64,000 bases of DNA from Flavobacterium hydrocarbonoxydans (lineage in GTDB: Bacteria > Bacteroidota > Bacteroidia > Flavobacteriales > Flavobacteriaceae): the NCBI RefSeq assembly GCF_009789235.1, contig NZ_WSTB01000001.1:124001-188000 (forward strand), written 5' to 3'. Position 1 is the first letter of the stretch; every line of letters begins with the position of its first letter. Below the pieces are notes generated by a model. The model was not told the origin of the DNA and made no database searches. It was given only the letters and a program-made list of their open reading frames with translations. A program made the position numbers and the translations under genes. Positions 49,866-59,866 of this stretch are shown one piece after another.

Positions 49866-51884
49866 TTATTTCTGTATTGGAGAGAATTTTATAGCTGTTC
49901 CTCCACCAGCTGCAAGATCTATGTTTAAAACAGTTGTGCTGTTTACCTTTAGTTTTGAAATCGTTACCGGATACGGATTTGTCTTGTAATTGGCTCCTTT
50001 GCCATCTGCATAAATTTCGGCCTGATACTCTGTTCCTTTGTCTAAAAAAGATAAGGCTACTTTTAGATTTCGGGCGTCTTTGTTGGTTATAGAACCTAAA
50101 TACCAGTTTTTATCTTCCCAGTCTTTACGGACAATGGTGGTGTATTCGCCAATTTTTGAATCCAATACTTTAGTATCAGACCAGTTGCAGGGAACTTCTT
50201 TTATAAACTGAAACTCCGGTTTTCCTTCGTAATTTTCAGGTAAGTCCGAGGCCATTTGCAAAGGACTGTAAATGATCACATACAAGGCCAGTTGGTTGGC
50301 TAAAGTAGTTTGTACCTTCGCTCCTGAAGGTGTTTTATAATCAAAATTGAAATTCCCCGGCGTATAATCAAAAGGTCCTGATAACATTCTGGTAAACGGT
50401 AAAACGGTTAAGTGTTCCGGTGTATTTCCGCCATCTACAGACCAGGCATTGTATTCCTGTCCTCTTCCGCCTTCCTGCGACATAAAGTTAGGATAGGTAC
50501 GCTGTAAACCGGTTCCTTTTATAGGCTCGTGATTGTCGATCATAATATGGTATTTAGCAGCGGTTTCCATCACTTTTCGGTAATGACGGGCACCATACTG
50601 GCTGTCGTGCCATTCTTTTTTATCCAGATATTTGTTTACATAACCTGTTTTTACGGTATTCACGCCCATTTTATTATACAGTTTAAAAGCGTCTTCTAAC
50701 TGGCTTTCGTAATGTTTTGTAGCTCCTGCGGTTTCATGATGCCCGATCAAACGAACATTCTTGATGGCAGCATACTTCGTGATTTCTTCTAAATTAAAAT
50801 CAGGATAGGCTTTTACAAAACTAAACGCGTTTCCGTCAGCAGTCCAGTCGCCATCCCAGCCTTCATTCCAGCCTTCAACCAGCACGCCGTCAAAATTATT
50901 TTTGGCAGCAAAGTCAATATATTCTTTTGTGTTTTTGGTAGTCGCTCCGTGTTTCGGTCCCTGTCCCCAGGTGTATTTCTCTAAGTGCATTCCCCACCAG
51001 ATTCCGATATATTTTGAAGGCGTAATCCAGGATAAATCGTCGATTTTGGATGGCTCGTTTAAATTCAGCATAATCGTAGAAGTCGTAAGATCTCCCGGAT
51101 TAGTACCTACAACGATAGTTCTCCAGGGTGTTTTAAAAGGGGTTTCAGCATATACTTTTACACCATCAGCCCAGGGCACCAATTCGCTTTTGTACTGGTT
51201 AGTATTGGTTTTTAGCAAAGTCATGGAACTGAAATCGGTTAGATTCGCTTCATGAATCGCTACGTACAATTTTTCTTTTGTTTCAAAAGTAGCCGGTGTA
51301 TTGATGGTATCTGTTTTACTCATAGCCGTTTTACGATAAAAACTTTCGTAATAGCTATTTTCGCGGTGTACCGGAGTCCACCAAACCTGTTCATCCGACT
51401 TAAAAGTAAATTGTGTGATTTCGTTCGATATTTTTACTTTTCCTAAATTTGGCTGTTTCGGAAACTCATATCGAAAACCAACACCATCATCAAAAACCCT
51501 AAAAATAATATCGACCAAACGCTCCTCGCCTTTCGCTTCTTTTAGATGCACAATCAATTCGTTGTGATGATCTCTTACTTTTTTAAATTCGCCCCAAGGT
51601 TGTTCCCAGGTGGCATCAGCTGCTTTTTCTTCGGTGGAAACCACTTCAAAACCATCTGTCATTTTTTGGATTCCTTCAAATTCAAATCCTAACAAAGATG
51701 GTTCAATAACCGGTTTTCCGTTAGAAGTAAAACTGTATTGAGGCTGTCCAGAAGGCGTTAATTCGAAAACCAGTTCGTTATTTTTTCCGGGAGAACCTAT
51801 TTTATAGGTTTGTTTAGTGCTGCATGCGGCTAATAATAGTGATGCAAAAGCAATCAGGCAGTAGCTATATTTTAATTTTTTCAT
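49866..51884 (-). CDS. GH97 family glycoside hydrolase lipoprotein (SusB-like)
   Basis: 672 residues with a lipoprotein signal (SLLLAACSTK, Cys21). The GH97 N-terminal beta domain (VFELTPSGQPQYSFTSNGKPVI) is followed by the TIM barrel: WWGMHLEKYTWGQGPKHG, FDGVLVEGWNEGWDGDW, GHHETAGATKHYE and IMIDNHEPIKGTG. Candidate catalytic Glu residues are Glu453 (NHEPI) and Glu471 (SQEGGRGQEY), as in the inverting SusB subgroup. GH97 enzymes hydrolyse alpha-glucosides or alpha-galactosides. It is the last gene of the PUL and probably acts in the periplasm or on the cell surface. Confidence 0.95.
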   Translation of the reverse strand: MKKLKYSYCLIAFASLLLAACSTKQTYKIGSPGKNNELVFELTPSGQPQYSFTSNGKPVIEPSLLGFEFEGIQKMTDGFEVVSTEEKAADATWEQPWGEFKKVRDHHNELIVHLKEAKGEERLVDIIFRVFDDGVGFRYEFPKQPNLGKVKISNEITQFTFKSDEQVWWTPVHRENSYYESFYRKTAMSKTDTINTPATFETKEKLYVAIHEANLTDFSSMTLLKTNTNQYKSELVPWADGVKVYAETPFKTPWRTIVVGTNPGDLTTSTIMLNLNEPSKIDDLSWITPSKYIGIWWGMHLEKYTWGQGPKHGATTKNTKEYIDFAAKNNFDGVLVEGWNEGWDGDWTADGNAFSFVKAYPDFNLEEITKYAAIKNVRLIGHHETAGATKHYESQLEDAFKLYNKMGVNTVKTGYVNKYLDKKEWHDSQYGARHYRKVMETAAKYHIMIDNHEPIKGTGLQRTYPNFMSQEGGRGQEYNAWSVDGGNTPEHLTVLPFTRMLSGPFDYTPGNFNFDYKTPSGAKVQTTLANQLALYVIIYSPLQMASDLPENYEGKPEFQFIKEVPCNWSDTKVLDSKIGEYTTIVRKDWEDKNWYLGSITNKDARNLKVALSFLDKGTEYQAEIYADGKGANYKTNPYPVTISKLKVNSTTVLNIDLAAGGGTAIKFSPIQK

Positions 51885-51910
51885 TACTTAATTGTATTAA
51901 TTACAACACC

Positions 51911-53158
51911 TTATTTTATTTCACTCAATAACTGTTTTGCTTTTGCAGGCTGCATAGAAGCAAAATAATTAAATGCCTGATTCAGTTTTTGCTGAGCTTC
52001 GGCGTTGCCTTTTTTCTGGATTCTTAAATTGTACAGTTTGCTGATTTCAGGAAAGGCGTTCTCCGTACTTTTTACCCCGGCAAAAGCTTTTACTTTCTCG
52101 ACATACGAATATCCAAATTCGATGGTAGGCTCAAACATCGTCCCTTCGCCAAAGTCATTCCAGGTAATCAGCTGCAGGTAGCTTAGATTGGCATTTTTGG
52201 CTAATGAAAGCGTTTCATCAAGCGTTGCTCCGTTATTATGTGCAATAGTCCATCCGATAGCATCTCCTCCTCCGCCCTGTGCGTAGAAATCATTAAAACC
52301 AGGATAAGCGCTTCCCATGGCAACAGCCAGTTTCGGTTTTGTATTGGTATAAAAATTAGTTAGATATGTACTATTTTTATACACCCAGGCATACTCGCCA
52401 GAGGCATTATCACCTGCTTCAAACGACTGATCCCAAAGCGTCAGAAAGGTTGGTTTTGTGGTGATGGAATTAAAAACATTGGTCCATTCAGCAGGCGTTT
52501 GCAATACTATAGGTCCAAAATTCATCAAAAGTGGTTTGCCGTTTATTTTGATGTAATTGGCATCATTAAAATAATTGTTCTGCATATAAGCCAAATCTGT
52601 TTTGGCAGCACTGGTAACCGATATTGCTTTTCCGGCATTGACTACGTTTTGTAGAACACGGTCTTCATACACAATAGCGTATTCCAGCCCCACTTTATCC
52701 AGTACAGCAATCAATTGCTCGGTGTTTTCTTTTACCATACGGTAATCATTCACATCAAAAGTGCCGTACCAGTCAATTAAGATTCCGTCTATTCCGGCAT
52801 ATTTCATCAATAATAAATGATTTTCGATCACATTTTTATCTCCGGAATGATACGGCCCAATGAGCGGATAATAGTGCGAAGCAATTTCCCTGCGTCCGTT
52901 TGCATCCGTAGTATTTGGATTTTTATTGGCCATTGTCCAATGATAGCCCCATTTTTTATCTGCAGCACTTTCATTGGTTTCAAACCAGGGCATGTAGTGC
53001 ATATAAATCTTGGTCGTATTTGTTTTTTCGATGGCAACGGGTTCAAATGTTTCCGGTTCCGTAGGATTTTCAGGACTGTTGTCATCACTACTACTACAAC
53101 CCGCAGCGATAAGCACATTCATAATTCCGAAAAACAGTAATGTGATATATTTTTTCAT
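51911..53158 (-). CDS. GH71/GH99-like glycoside hydrolase lipoprotein
   Basis: 415 residues with a lipoprotein signal (IAAGCSSSDDN). The barrel has KIYMHYMPWFETNESAADKKWGYHWTMANKNP, YAGIDGILIDWYGTFD, YAIVYEDRVLQ and the motif LITWNDFGEGTMFEPTIEFG, which is typical of the GH71/99-like group. The family includes endo-alpha-mannosidases and alpha-1,3-glucanases. The combination with GH97 suggests an alpha-linked glucan or mannan substrate; the actual linkage is unknown. It lies 26 bp upstream of GH97 in transcription order. Confidence 0.85.
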   Translation of the reverse strand: MKKYITLLFFGIMNVLIAAGCSSSDDNSPENPTEPETFEPVAIEKTNTTKIYMHYMPWFETNESAADKKWGYHWTMANKNPNTTDANGRREIASHYYPLIGPYHSGDKNVIENHLLLMKYAGIDGILIDWYGTFDVNDYRMVKENTEQLIAVLDKVGLEYAIVYEDRVLQNVVNAGKAISVTSAAKTDLAYMQNNYFNDANYIKINGKPLLMNFGPIVLQTPAEWTNVFNSITTKPTFLTLWDQSFEAGDNASGEYAWVYKNSTYLTNFYTNTKPKLAVAMGSAYPGFNDFYAQGGGGDAIGWTIAHNNGATLDETLSLAKNANLSYLQLITWNDFGEGTMFEPTIEFGYSYVEKVKAFAGVKSTENAFPEISKLYNLRIQKKGNAEAQQKLNQAFNYFASMQPAKAKQLLSEIK

Positions 53159-53232
53159 TTATTTGAGTATTGAGTTTAAAAATATGTCAGCTTTCCGCGA
53201 TTAACCAACACGGAAAACTGACATTCCAGAAC

Positions 53233-54744
53233 CTAATTTTCCGGATAGCCGGGATTTTGTTTTAGGTTTTTATTAGTCGTTAAGACCGTACTTGGAATTG
53301 GAAAAATTCCTCTGTACTTTTCGGTAGCTCCTTTTTCCCACCAAGGTTCGAAGAAAGTCCCAAATCGGATATTATCTGTTCTTCTTCTTCCTTCAAAAGC
53401 AAATTCTTTAAGCAATTCCTGATTGATGTAATCAAGGTCTATAACCGCAGGCAATTCTTCACCAGCTCTTTCTGTTACCTGCTGTACAAAAGGTTTAGCC
53501 AAATCCGGAGATCCTAAACGCACGTAACATTCTGCCTGCATCATTAAAATTTCGGCATAACGAATCAATACAAAATCATGATCACGTTCCCAGCTTTCGC
53601 CCGCTTTCATTTCGTACTTTCCAATACGTACGCCTTCATTTTCTTTTGCATCCGCTAAGCTTGTAACTTCTTCTGTATAGGTAAGCGGTTCACCATTGTC
53701 CATAATAATGACTGAACCCGTTGCCAGGTTGATCTGATCTCCGGCCACCATAGCTTTTTTTCTTTTATCGGTATCCGAAAAAGCAGAATAAACACCTGGC
53801 TGTGCACACATTCCGTTAGCGCTCCAAGGGTAATCACCAGTAGCCGAAAGTGTAAATCTGTGCAGGTAATGACAAGACATGGAGGACATATAATTTCCTA
53901 CTGTTCCTGCTTTTGAATCGTAAGGGATAGCAAAAATAATTTCGCCAGACTTTTGGTTTTCCGTTGCAAAATTGGCAAAATAATCAGGCGTTAGTGCATA
54001 ACCGGAAATCTGTTGGCACATATCTAAACAATCCTGCCAGCGTTCTGTTCCAATAAAGACTTCCGAATTAAGATATAATCTTGCCAGTAAAGAATAAGCA
54101 ACATTTTTGGTTAATTTAGAATACACCACATTAGATGACAAGTACGGAAGCGCATCTTTTAATTCCTTCTCCACAAAATCATAAACTTGTTTGCGTGTTG
54201 AATTGGATGGTAAGCCAGTATCTTCAAAATCGGTTACGATAGGCACATTCCCAAACATATCCAGAAGTTGGTAGTAATAATAGGCTCGCAATGCTTTTAA
54301 TTCTGCATAAATCGGCGCTTTGGCCTCAGCCGATAATGATGATTTATCGATTTGATAAATGATCGAATTGATTTTGGCAATTCCGGTGTAGTTATAACGC
54401 CATGCCGAAAGAATCATTCGGTTATCTGATTTCCAGGTATGTTTTTGGGCATCCTGATATTGTCCTCCGTCGTACCAGTTGGTACCTCTTGTAGGAATAG
54501 TAGCCTCATCTGAAACTACTTCATTTAAAAAGAACACGTATTCGCAGGTTGGATAATTATTTGATATTCCGTCAGCAAATCCTCTTAATGAAGAATAAGC
54601 GCCACCTACTAGTGCATCAATTTCCTTTGGAGTAGTTCCAAAGTTTCCATCTTCTACTCTATCATATAATTCTTCATCTAAATCAGTACATGATATCGTA
54701 AAAAGCATGCTCATCAATATTGCTGCTGTTATTTTGATTTTCAT
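53233..54744 (-). CDS. SusD/RagB-family surface glycan-binding lipoprotein
   Basis: 503 residues with a lipoprotein signal (LFTISCTDLDEELY). SusD-typical helices and TPR-like region include YYYQLLDMFGNVPIVTDFEDTGLPS, EKELKDALPYLSS and ILMMQAECYVRLGSPDLA. The C-terminus has EFAFEGRRRTDNIRFGTFFEPWWEKG and PIPSTVLTTNKNLKQNPGYPEN, the usual SusD ending. It forms the lid of the SusC channel and captures glycan. It follows the SusC gene by 25 bp. Confidence 0.96.
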   Translation of the reverse strand: MKIKITAAILMSMLFTISCTDLDEELYDRVEDGNFGTTPKEIDALVGGAYSSLRGFADGISNNYPTCEYVFFLNEVVSDEATIPTRGTNWYDGGQYQDAQKHTWKSDNRMILSAWRYNYTGIAKINSIIYQIDKSSLSAEAKAPIYAELKALRAYYYYQLLDMFGNVPIVTDFEDTGLPSNSTRKQVYDFVEKELKDALPYLSSNVVYSKLTKNVAYSLLARLYLNSEVFIGTERWQDCLDMCQQISGYALTPDYFANFATENQKSGEIIFAIPYDSKAGTVGNYMSSMSCHYLHRFTLSATGDYPWSANGMCAQPGVYSAFSDTDKRKKAMVAGDQINLATGSVIIMDNGEPLTYTEEVTSLADAKENEGVRIGKYEMKAGESWERDHDFVLIRYAEILMMQAECYVRLGSPDLAKPFVQQVTERAGEELPAVIDLDYINQELLKEFAFEGRRRTDNIRFGTFFEPWWEKGATEKYRGIFPIPSTVLTTNKNLKQNPGYPEN

Positions 54745-54769
54745 TTTTTAAATTTTTGAGTTAATTCGC

Positions 54770-57700
54770 TTAGTTATTTAGCGTAAAATTGAGTCCAACA
54801 GAAACCGTTGTTGGTCGAGGATAATTGTTATACTTGTCTATTCCCGGCGCAGCCAGACCACTCTGGTCAGAGCCATCCTGAGCATTAAGACCAATTTCTG
54901 GATCTACCCCTTTGTAGCTGGTAAAAACCGCTAAGTTTTCTCCCATAAGGTATAATCTCAGTTTTGAACCTTTGTATTTTAAAGGCAAAGTATAACCAAT
55001 AGAAAGTGTCTGAAGCCTAAAGAAAGAAGCATCTTCTATCCAGTAATCTGAATATTTTGGTGCCGATGTGATGCCGCTGTTCAGGAAATCATCCGGTACA
55101 TTATACGCTGGCAATCTGTTAGGATCATTCAGCATCATATTGGTTGCATTCAGTGCTTTTTGTCCAAACATTCCGTAACCTGAAATTCCTAAATCAAAAT
55201 TTCCGTAGGTAAAGTTCATTCCGATACCTAAAGTCAAGTCAGGCTGAATATTTCCTAAATCTTTTTTATCGGCATCCACCAACGCATCTCCTAAAACTTT
55301 TTCTCCGGCAGCATTTACGTACAGCATTTTACCATCGGCGTCAAGCCCTGCATTTTGAAAACCCCAGAAAGTTCCAACAGGATATCCTTCGGCAATTATT
55401 TGAGAATATTGTCCTGACATTCCTGCTAATCCGTGTAAAGATCCGCTGTAGATCACATCCGTTTCATAAGTGGTATTGGATAATTTCTCTATTTTCTGAA
55501 CGTTGTGTCCTAATGTTACATTAGCATCCCAGGTAAATTTGTCTCCTTTGATGATGTCTGCATTCAAAGTAAGTTCCACTCCTTTATTTGACATTTCTCC
55601 CACGTTTGCCAGCATATTCCCTACTAAATAAGGAGGTTGTGGCACTTCGTAAGTGTATAATAAATCTTTTGTCGTTTTAGAATACCATTCGAATGAACCG
55701 GTCACTCTGTCAAAAAGACTAAAATCAACACCCACATTTAGTTGTTCTGTAGATTCCCATTTTAAATCAGGATTTGGGTTTTGTTTTGGAGAATACGCCA
55801 GGCTCCATGTTCCTGTAGCCGGATCGTAGTAACTATCATTTCCAACTCCTAAAATCGAAAGCGATTTGTATTCGCCAATTCCGTCCTGATTACCAGTAAC
55901 TCCATATCCAACTCTCAGTTTTAAATTGCCCAGCCAGTCTTTTGCGGAGCTCATAAACTCTTCGTTTGAAATTCTCCATGCCGCCGATGCCGAAGGGAAA
56001 ACACCCCATTTGTTATTCTCACCAAAACGGCTTGAACCATCACGTCTTACCGTACCGGTAAGCAAATATTTTCCATCATAATTATAATTGGCACGGGCAT
56101 AAAACGACACTAAGTTTGATTTTCCTTTGTATGAATACACATCACCCAAACGATAATTGTAACCAGCACCTAAGTTGTTATAACTAAACTCATCCGTTAC
56201 AAAACCACTACGCTGTGCTCCAAAACCTTGATAGATGTTTTCTAAATACGAATATCCGGCCAAAGCACTAATACTGTGTTTATCAAAAACTTTACTGTAA
56301 TTCACATACAATTCTCCCTGAGCATTGGTGTATTCAGCATATGTTTTTTGTGCGTAACCGTCTTCGGTTCTACCTTCCATAACGGCGTATGATGGCTTGT
56401 AGGTACTTCCTTTCATGGCATTATGTTCCAATGAAATATTGGCTACAGCCTGAAAATCATTTAAAAATTTAACCTCGGTTTTAAAATATCCTAACAATCT
56501 GTGTCTTTGATTATCTACTTTTCTGTTGGTTAAAATCTCAACCGGATTTTCATAAATTGTTCCACCTACCGAAGTAAATTCGCCATTGGCATCATAAACT
56601 GGAATAGTTGGATTCAGGTTATACGAACGCTCAAAAATTCTGTAATCAAGCGGATGCCATTTATCGATATTAGCGAATAAACCTGTATCGAATTTTACAT
56701 CCTTATTGTCGCCCAAATATTGATACGCATTTACATTGGCACTCAATCTTTCCAGACCAGTTGTTTTGATTACACCCTGATTATCCAAATACGAAATTGA
56801 AGTTCTGAAACCACTATCGGCTTTGCCAGAATTGATGCTCAAAGTATGCGATTGTGAAATAGCAGTTTGCTCCAGTTCTTTTTGCCAATCTGTGTTGGCA
56901 CCATAATCTACTGCATCCATATTGCCAGTTTCGCGAATATGCGCTCTCCATTGATTTGCTGATAAAAGATCCAGATGATTCGAAACATATCCAATACTTG
57001 ACATTCCGTTATAGACTATAGAAACGCCTTTAGTTCCTGATTTTGTTGTAATAATGATTACTCCATTAGCACCTCTGGAACCATAAATTGCGGTTGCCGA
57101 AGCATCTTTTAATACATCAACCGATTTAATATCTGATGGCTGTACCACATTGATATCAACACCTGCAATTCCATCCACTACAATTAATGGGCTGTTGCTG
57201 GCTGTTAGCGAAGTTCCTCCACGCAAACGCAATGACGAACCCGCACTAGGATCTCCTGAAGGGCGAATCACGTTTAAACCTGCCACTTTTCCCTGCAAAA
57301 CCTGTTCTGTTGATGAAATGGTTCCTTTAACCAAATCATCAGCTCCTACTGTAGAGATGGCTCCTGTAAGATCTGATTTCTTTTGTGTTCCGTAACCTAC
57401 TGCTACAACCTGAACTTCGGAAAGCAGATAGCCATCGTTTTGCAGACGAATCTCTAAATTGGGCTGTGTCGATGCCGTTATCTGTACTTTTTGGTTAGTC
57501 GAACCAATAAAAGAAACTTCTATCGAACCTCCTACGGCTACCTCCAGCGTAAATTTTCCGTCAAAATCTGTTGTGGTTCCATTTTTTGTTCCCACTTCTA
57601 TAATCGAAGCGCCCGGCAATACATTTCCAGTATTATCATAAACGGTACCTGATACCTGCTTTTTTCCCTGAGCAAACATTCCTGCCGAAAGAAAAAGCAT

Positions 57701-57772
57701 GAAAATCATCAATACCATTGATTTAGTAGTCCACATTTGATGCAGGACTATTTTTTTATTTTTACTATTCAT
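54770..57772 (-). CDS. SusC/RagA-family TonB-dependent receptor
   Basis: 1000 residues. After a signal segment (MVLMIFMLFLSAGMFAQG) comes a CarboxypepD_reg-like domain (VSGTVYDNTGNVLPGASIIEVG), then the plug with EVQVVAVGYGTQKKSDLTGAI, LRLRGGTSLTASNSPLIVVDG and VLKDASATAIYGSRGANGVIIITTK, the last being the SusC signature. A 22-strand barrel ends with PRPTTVSVGLNFTLNN. It imports oligosaccharides across the outer membrane with TonB energy. Its partner is the SusD gene directly downstream. Confidence 0.97.
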   Translation of the reverse strand: MNSKNKKIVLHQMWTTKSMVLMIFMLFLSAGMFAQGKKQVSGTVYDNTGNVLPGASIIEVGTKNGTTTDFDGKFTLEVAVGGSIEVSFIGSTNQKVQITASTQPNLEIRLQNDGYLLSEVQVVAVGYGTQKKSDLTGAISTVGADDLVKGTISSTEQVLQGKVAGLNVIRPSGDPSAGSSLRLRGGTSLTASNSPLIVVDGIAGVDINVVQPSDIKSVDVLKDASATAIYGSRGANGVIIITTKSGTKGVSIVYNGMSSIGYVSNHLDLLSANQWRAHIRETGNMDAVDYGANTDWQKELEQTAISQSHTLSINSGKADSGFRTSISYLDNQGVIKTTGLERLSANVNAYQYLGDNKDVKFDTGLFANIDKWHPLDYRIFERSYNLNPTIPVYDANGEFTSVGGTIYENPVEILTNRKVDNQRHRLLGYFKTEVKFLNDFQAVANISLEHNAMKGSTYKPSYAVMEGRTEDGYAQKTYAEYTNAQGELYVNYSKVFDKHSISALAGYSYLENIYQGFGAQRSGFVTDEFSYNNLGAGYNYRLGDVYSYKGKSNLVSFYARANYNYDGKYLLTGTVRRDGSSRFGENNKWGVFPSASAAWRISNEEFMSSAKDWLGNLKLRVGYGVTGNQDGIGEYKSLSILGVGNDSYYDPATGTWSLAYSPKQNPNPDLKWESTEQLNVGVDFSLFDRVTGSFEWYSKTTKDLLYTYEVPQPPYLVGNMLANVGEMSNKGVELTLNADIIKGDKFTWDANVTLGHNVQKIEKLSNTTYETDVIYSGSLHGLAGMSGQYSQIIAEGYPVGTFWGFQNAGLDADGKMLYVNAAGEKVLGDALVDADKKDLGNIQPDLTLGIGMNFTYGNFDLGISGYGMFGQKALNATNMMLNDPNRLPAYNVPDDFLNSGITSAPKYSDYWIEDASFFRLQTLSIGYTLPLKYKGSKLRLYLMGENLAVFTSYKGVDPEIGLNAQDGSDQSGLAAPGIDKYNNYPRPTTVSVGLNFTLNN

Positions 57773-57804
57773 TAGAATTGGTGTTTTAATTTGATAGTGA
57801 ATTA

Positions 57805-58884
57805 TTAGTCTAAGGTTTTAAGCGGAATTGTAGTATCCGAAATGGTCTTGTCTTTGTTGTCTTTTACCAAAACATGTATTTCACTTAAATTAGGAATCCC
57901 TTTAAGTTCTGATACCAAATTGACAAATCCTTTAATCTCGGCTACACCGCCATTAAACTCACCTGTAATTACTTTACTGCCGGCAGTAATGGTGTAAATA
58001 AGCTTATTAACACCTGATTCATTATTTTTTCTGGACATTCCCAGAAAATCTCTCTGACTAATCTGCAAAGGAAAAAATCTAAATACCGGTGGTGGTGGCG
58101 GAATGTATTCGCCTGCGTAAATTACCTGATCACCGGAATTGGCTGCCCAGTCCTTAGCGACCATCAGAAAAACAATGTTTTCCATAACATAACCCGGTTC
58201 AGTGCCGTAATATTCCTCTGGAATCAAATCCATTTTATAAAAACCATTTCCTAAATCTTTTAGTTTTGTTTTTTCAGAAACATCCGGAAGCCATGCCTGA
58301 TACTCTTGTTTTACAGCCCAGTCATTTAGTCCGCTATGAAAATGTACACTTGGCACACCTTCAAATCCCGCAACCAGATTCGAATTGAACAAGATACTTA
58401 CTCCTTTATCAATAGTTGGTTTTGTTGGATAGGATCTGATGAGTTCATTAGCCGTATAAAACGAAGAAAAATCGGTATAAGCCATATTGCCCACATCGGT
58501 TTGTTTCGTTCCTGCTTTATCTTTTAATCGAAACCAGAAACCGGCACTTGCTGCAATTTCATCGGCTGTTTTAGAAAAATATTCGGTTGGAGTTAAGGTA
58601 AAACTCCAGATTTTGTCGCCTTCGTATGTTAGTTTTGCAAAATCAGATGAGTTTTCCCAATTTCCTGCATCAGGCTCAGATGGTGACCAGATCCAGATAT
58701 AAACATCCTCGGTTTCTGCAAATGTGGTGGCCGAAAGATCAAAATACCATGTTACCTGTTCGTCATATTTATAAACAACAGGATAGGATGACATACTGGT
58801 TATAGCTCCCGCAGCATCTTGTGCCTGAATAAAGTTAGGAGCCATAAAAAGGGCCAGTAAAATTGTATAGATAAATTTTTTCAT
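57805..58884 (-). CDS. PUL-encoded secreted protein of unknown function (359 aa)
   Basis: A signal peptide (MKKFIYTILLALFMAPNFIQAQ) precedes two beta-sandwich-like parts, for example YDEQVTWYFDLSATTF and PTIDKGVSILFNSNLVAGFEGVPSVHFHSG. A Pro-rich linker (EYIPPPPPVFRFFPLQISQRDF) separates a C-terminal immunoglobulin-like part. It lacks a lipobox. In PULs this position often encodes a SusE/SusF-type surface glycan-binding protein, but no sequence link is claimed. It is 33 bp upstream of SusC in transcription order. Confidence 0.8.
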   Translation of the reverse strand: MKKFIYTILLALFMAPNFIQAQDAAGAITSMSSYPVVYKYDEQVTWYFDLSATTFAETEDVYIWIWSPSEPDAGNWENSSDFAKLTYEGDKIWSFTLTPTEYFSKTADEIAASAGFWFRLKDKAGTKQTDVGNMAYTDFSSFYTANELIRSYPTKPTIDKGVSILFNSNLVAGFEGVPSVHFHSGLNDWAVKQEYQAWLPDVSEKTKLKDLGNGFYKMDLIPEEYYGTEPGYVMENIVFLMVAKDWAANSGDQVIYAGEYIPPPPPVFRFFPLQISQRDFLGMSRKNNESGVNKLIYTITAGSKVITGEFNGGVAEIKGFVNLVSELKGIPNLSEIHVLVKDNKDKTISDTTIPLKTLD

Positions 58885-58891
58885 ATCTCTT

Positions 58892-59413
58892 TTAGTTAAT
58901 AGCAGTTAATTTGAATACATAGGATACAAACGGAGTTCCGTTAGAAGAGCGCACCAGTTGAATTTCCATTTCGTCATTGCTTCCTGGAACCGAAGTCAAT
59001 CTTAATTCATCTGTTTTTTGCGTTTTTTGAGCATCACTATACAAATAGATTCTTACCGCACTTGCGTTGGTTTGTTGAAAATCTGAACTGAGTTCCCAGT
59101 AGCCTTTTGGAGCGAATAAAGGAGGAACATCACCTAAAACTTCATAACTTGTTGGTCTGTTTTTTTCATCTACATTAAATTTGATTTTAAAATCTTCGTA
59201 GTTAAAAAACGTACTTAAGTTTTCTTCTTTTGGTTCAATAGCATTTGCTTTTGCAAATTCATCAACCATTTTCAAGTTTGTTAATCCCCAATTTCCGTTT
59301 ACTTTTTCGTAAAGGGTAATCGAATCAACGTAGCTTCCATCATCAGTTTCGTTACAGCCAATGGCTAATAAACACATGATAACAGCTAACCAATAAATAC
59401 TTTTACATCTCAT
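58892..59413 (-). CDS. DUF5004-like lipoprotein, first gene of the PUL
   Basis: 173 residues with a lipoprotein signal (LLAIGCNETDDG, Cys20). The lipocalin-like pattern NWGLTNLKMVDEF, FNYEDFKIKFNVDEKNRPTSYEVLG, PKGYWELSSDFQQTNASAVRIYLYSD and ELRLTSVPGSNDEMEIQLV matches DUF5004 as seen in Bacteroidetes PULs. The role is probably surface accessory or glycan binding. Its start is the first codon of the PUL transcript; the next gene follows after 7 bp. Confidence 0.78.
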   Translation of the reverse strand: MRCKSIYWLAVIMCLLAIGCNETDDGSYVDSITLYEKVNGNWGLTNLKMVDEFAKANAIEPKEENLSTFFNYEDFKIKFNVDEKNRPTSYEVLGDVPPLFAPKGYWELSSDFQQTNASAVRIYLYSDAQKTQKTDELRLTSVPGSNDEMEIQLVRSSNGTPFVSYVFKLTAIN

Positions 59414-59866
59414 AAATTTTGTGGTTTTTTGTTAGTTTTACATCCCCTAAAAGGACAGAACGAAACTAGACGTAAAAAAAATCTAAAAAAAAATATCTGT
59501 GAAAAATCAAGATATTATATAGATAAAATTTAATTCAATTTATTGAAAATCAAATATTTATAGTTATTTTTAAAAACAGAAAATCAAGATGTTGTTTAGA
59601 TAAATATTCGTATAAAACCACTTAAATACTGATAATATGAAAATTAAATACCATATTTTTTTCACTATACCTATATATAAGCTGTTTTTATTGTATAATT
59701 GCAAGATATTTCAATTCTTTTAACAATTTCAAGCCTTTTTTATAAAACAGGGCGCGATTTTAAACGAATTGTCAAAAGATCCCTAAGATTGATTTTTCTA
59801 TACATCACATCTTAAAACAAAACGAATTAACTCAACTCAAAACTTTACCTTAAACCCAAACCAACC
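59414..59866. promoter_or_regulatory. Divergent PUL/regulator control region with 77-bp-spaced direct repeats
   Basis: The two repeats at 59504-59527 and 59581-59604 share AAATCAAGAT-(A/G)TT-(A/G)T-(A/T)-TAGATAAA with three differences in 24 bases. A third, degenerate copy (AAAATCAAATATTTATAG) lies between them near 59545. On the minus strand, a TAGTTTCG box (near consensus) is found about 52 bp before the DUF5004 start. The repeats are good candidates for binding by the DUF6377 regulator. No gene is present here. Confidence 0.6.
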
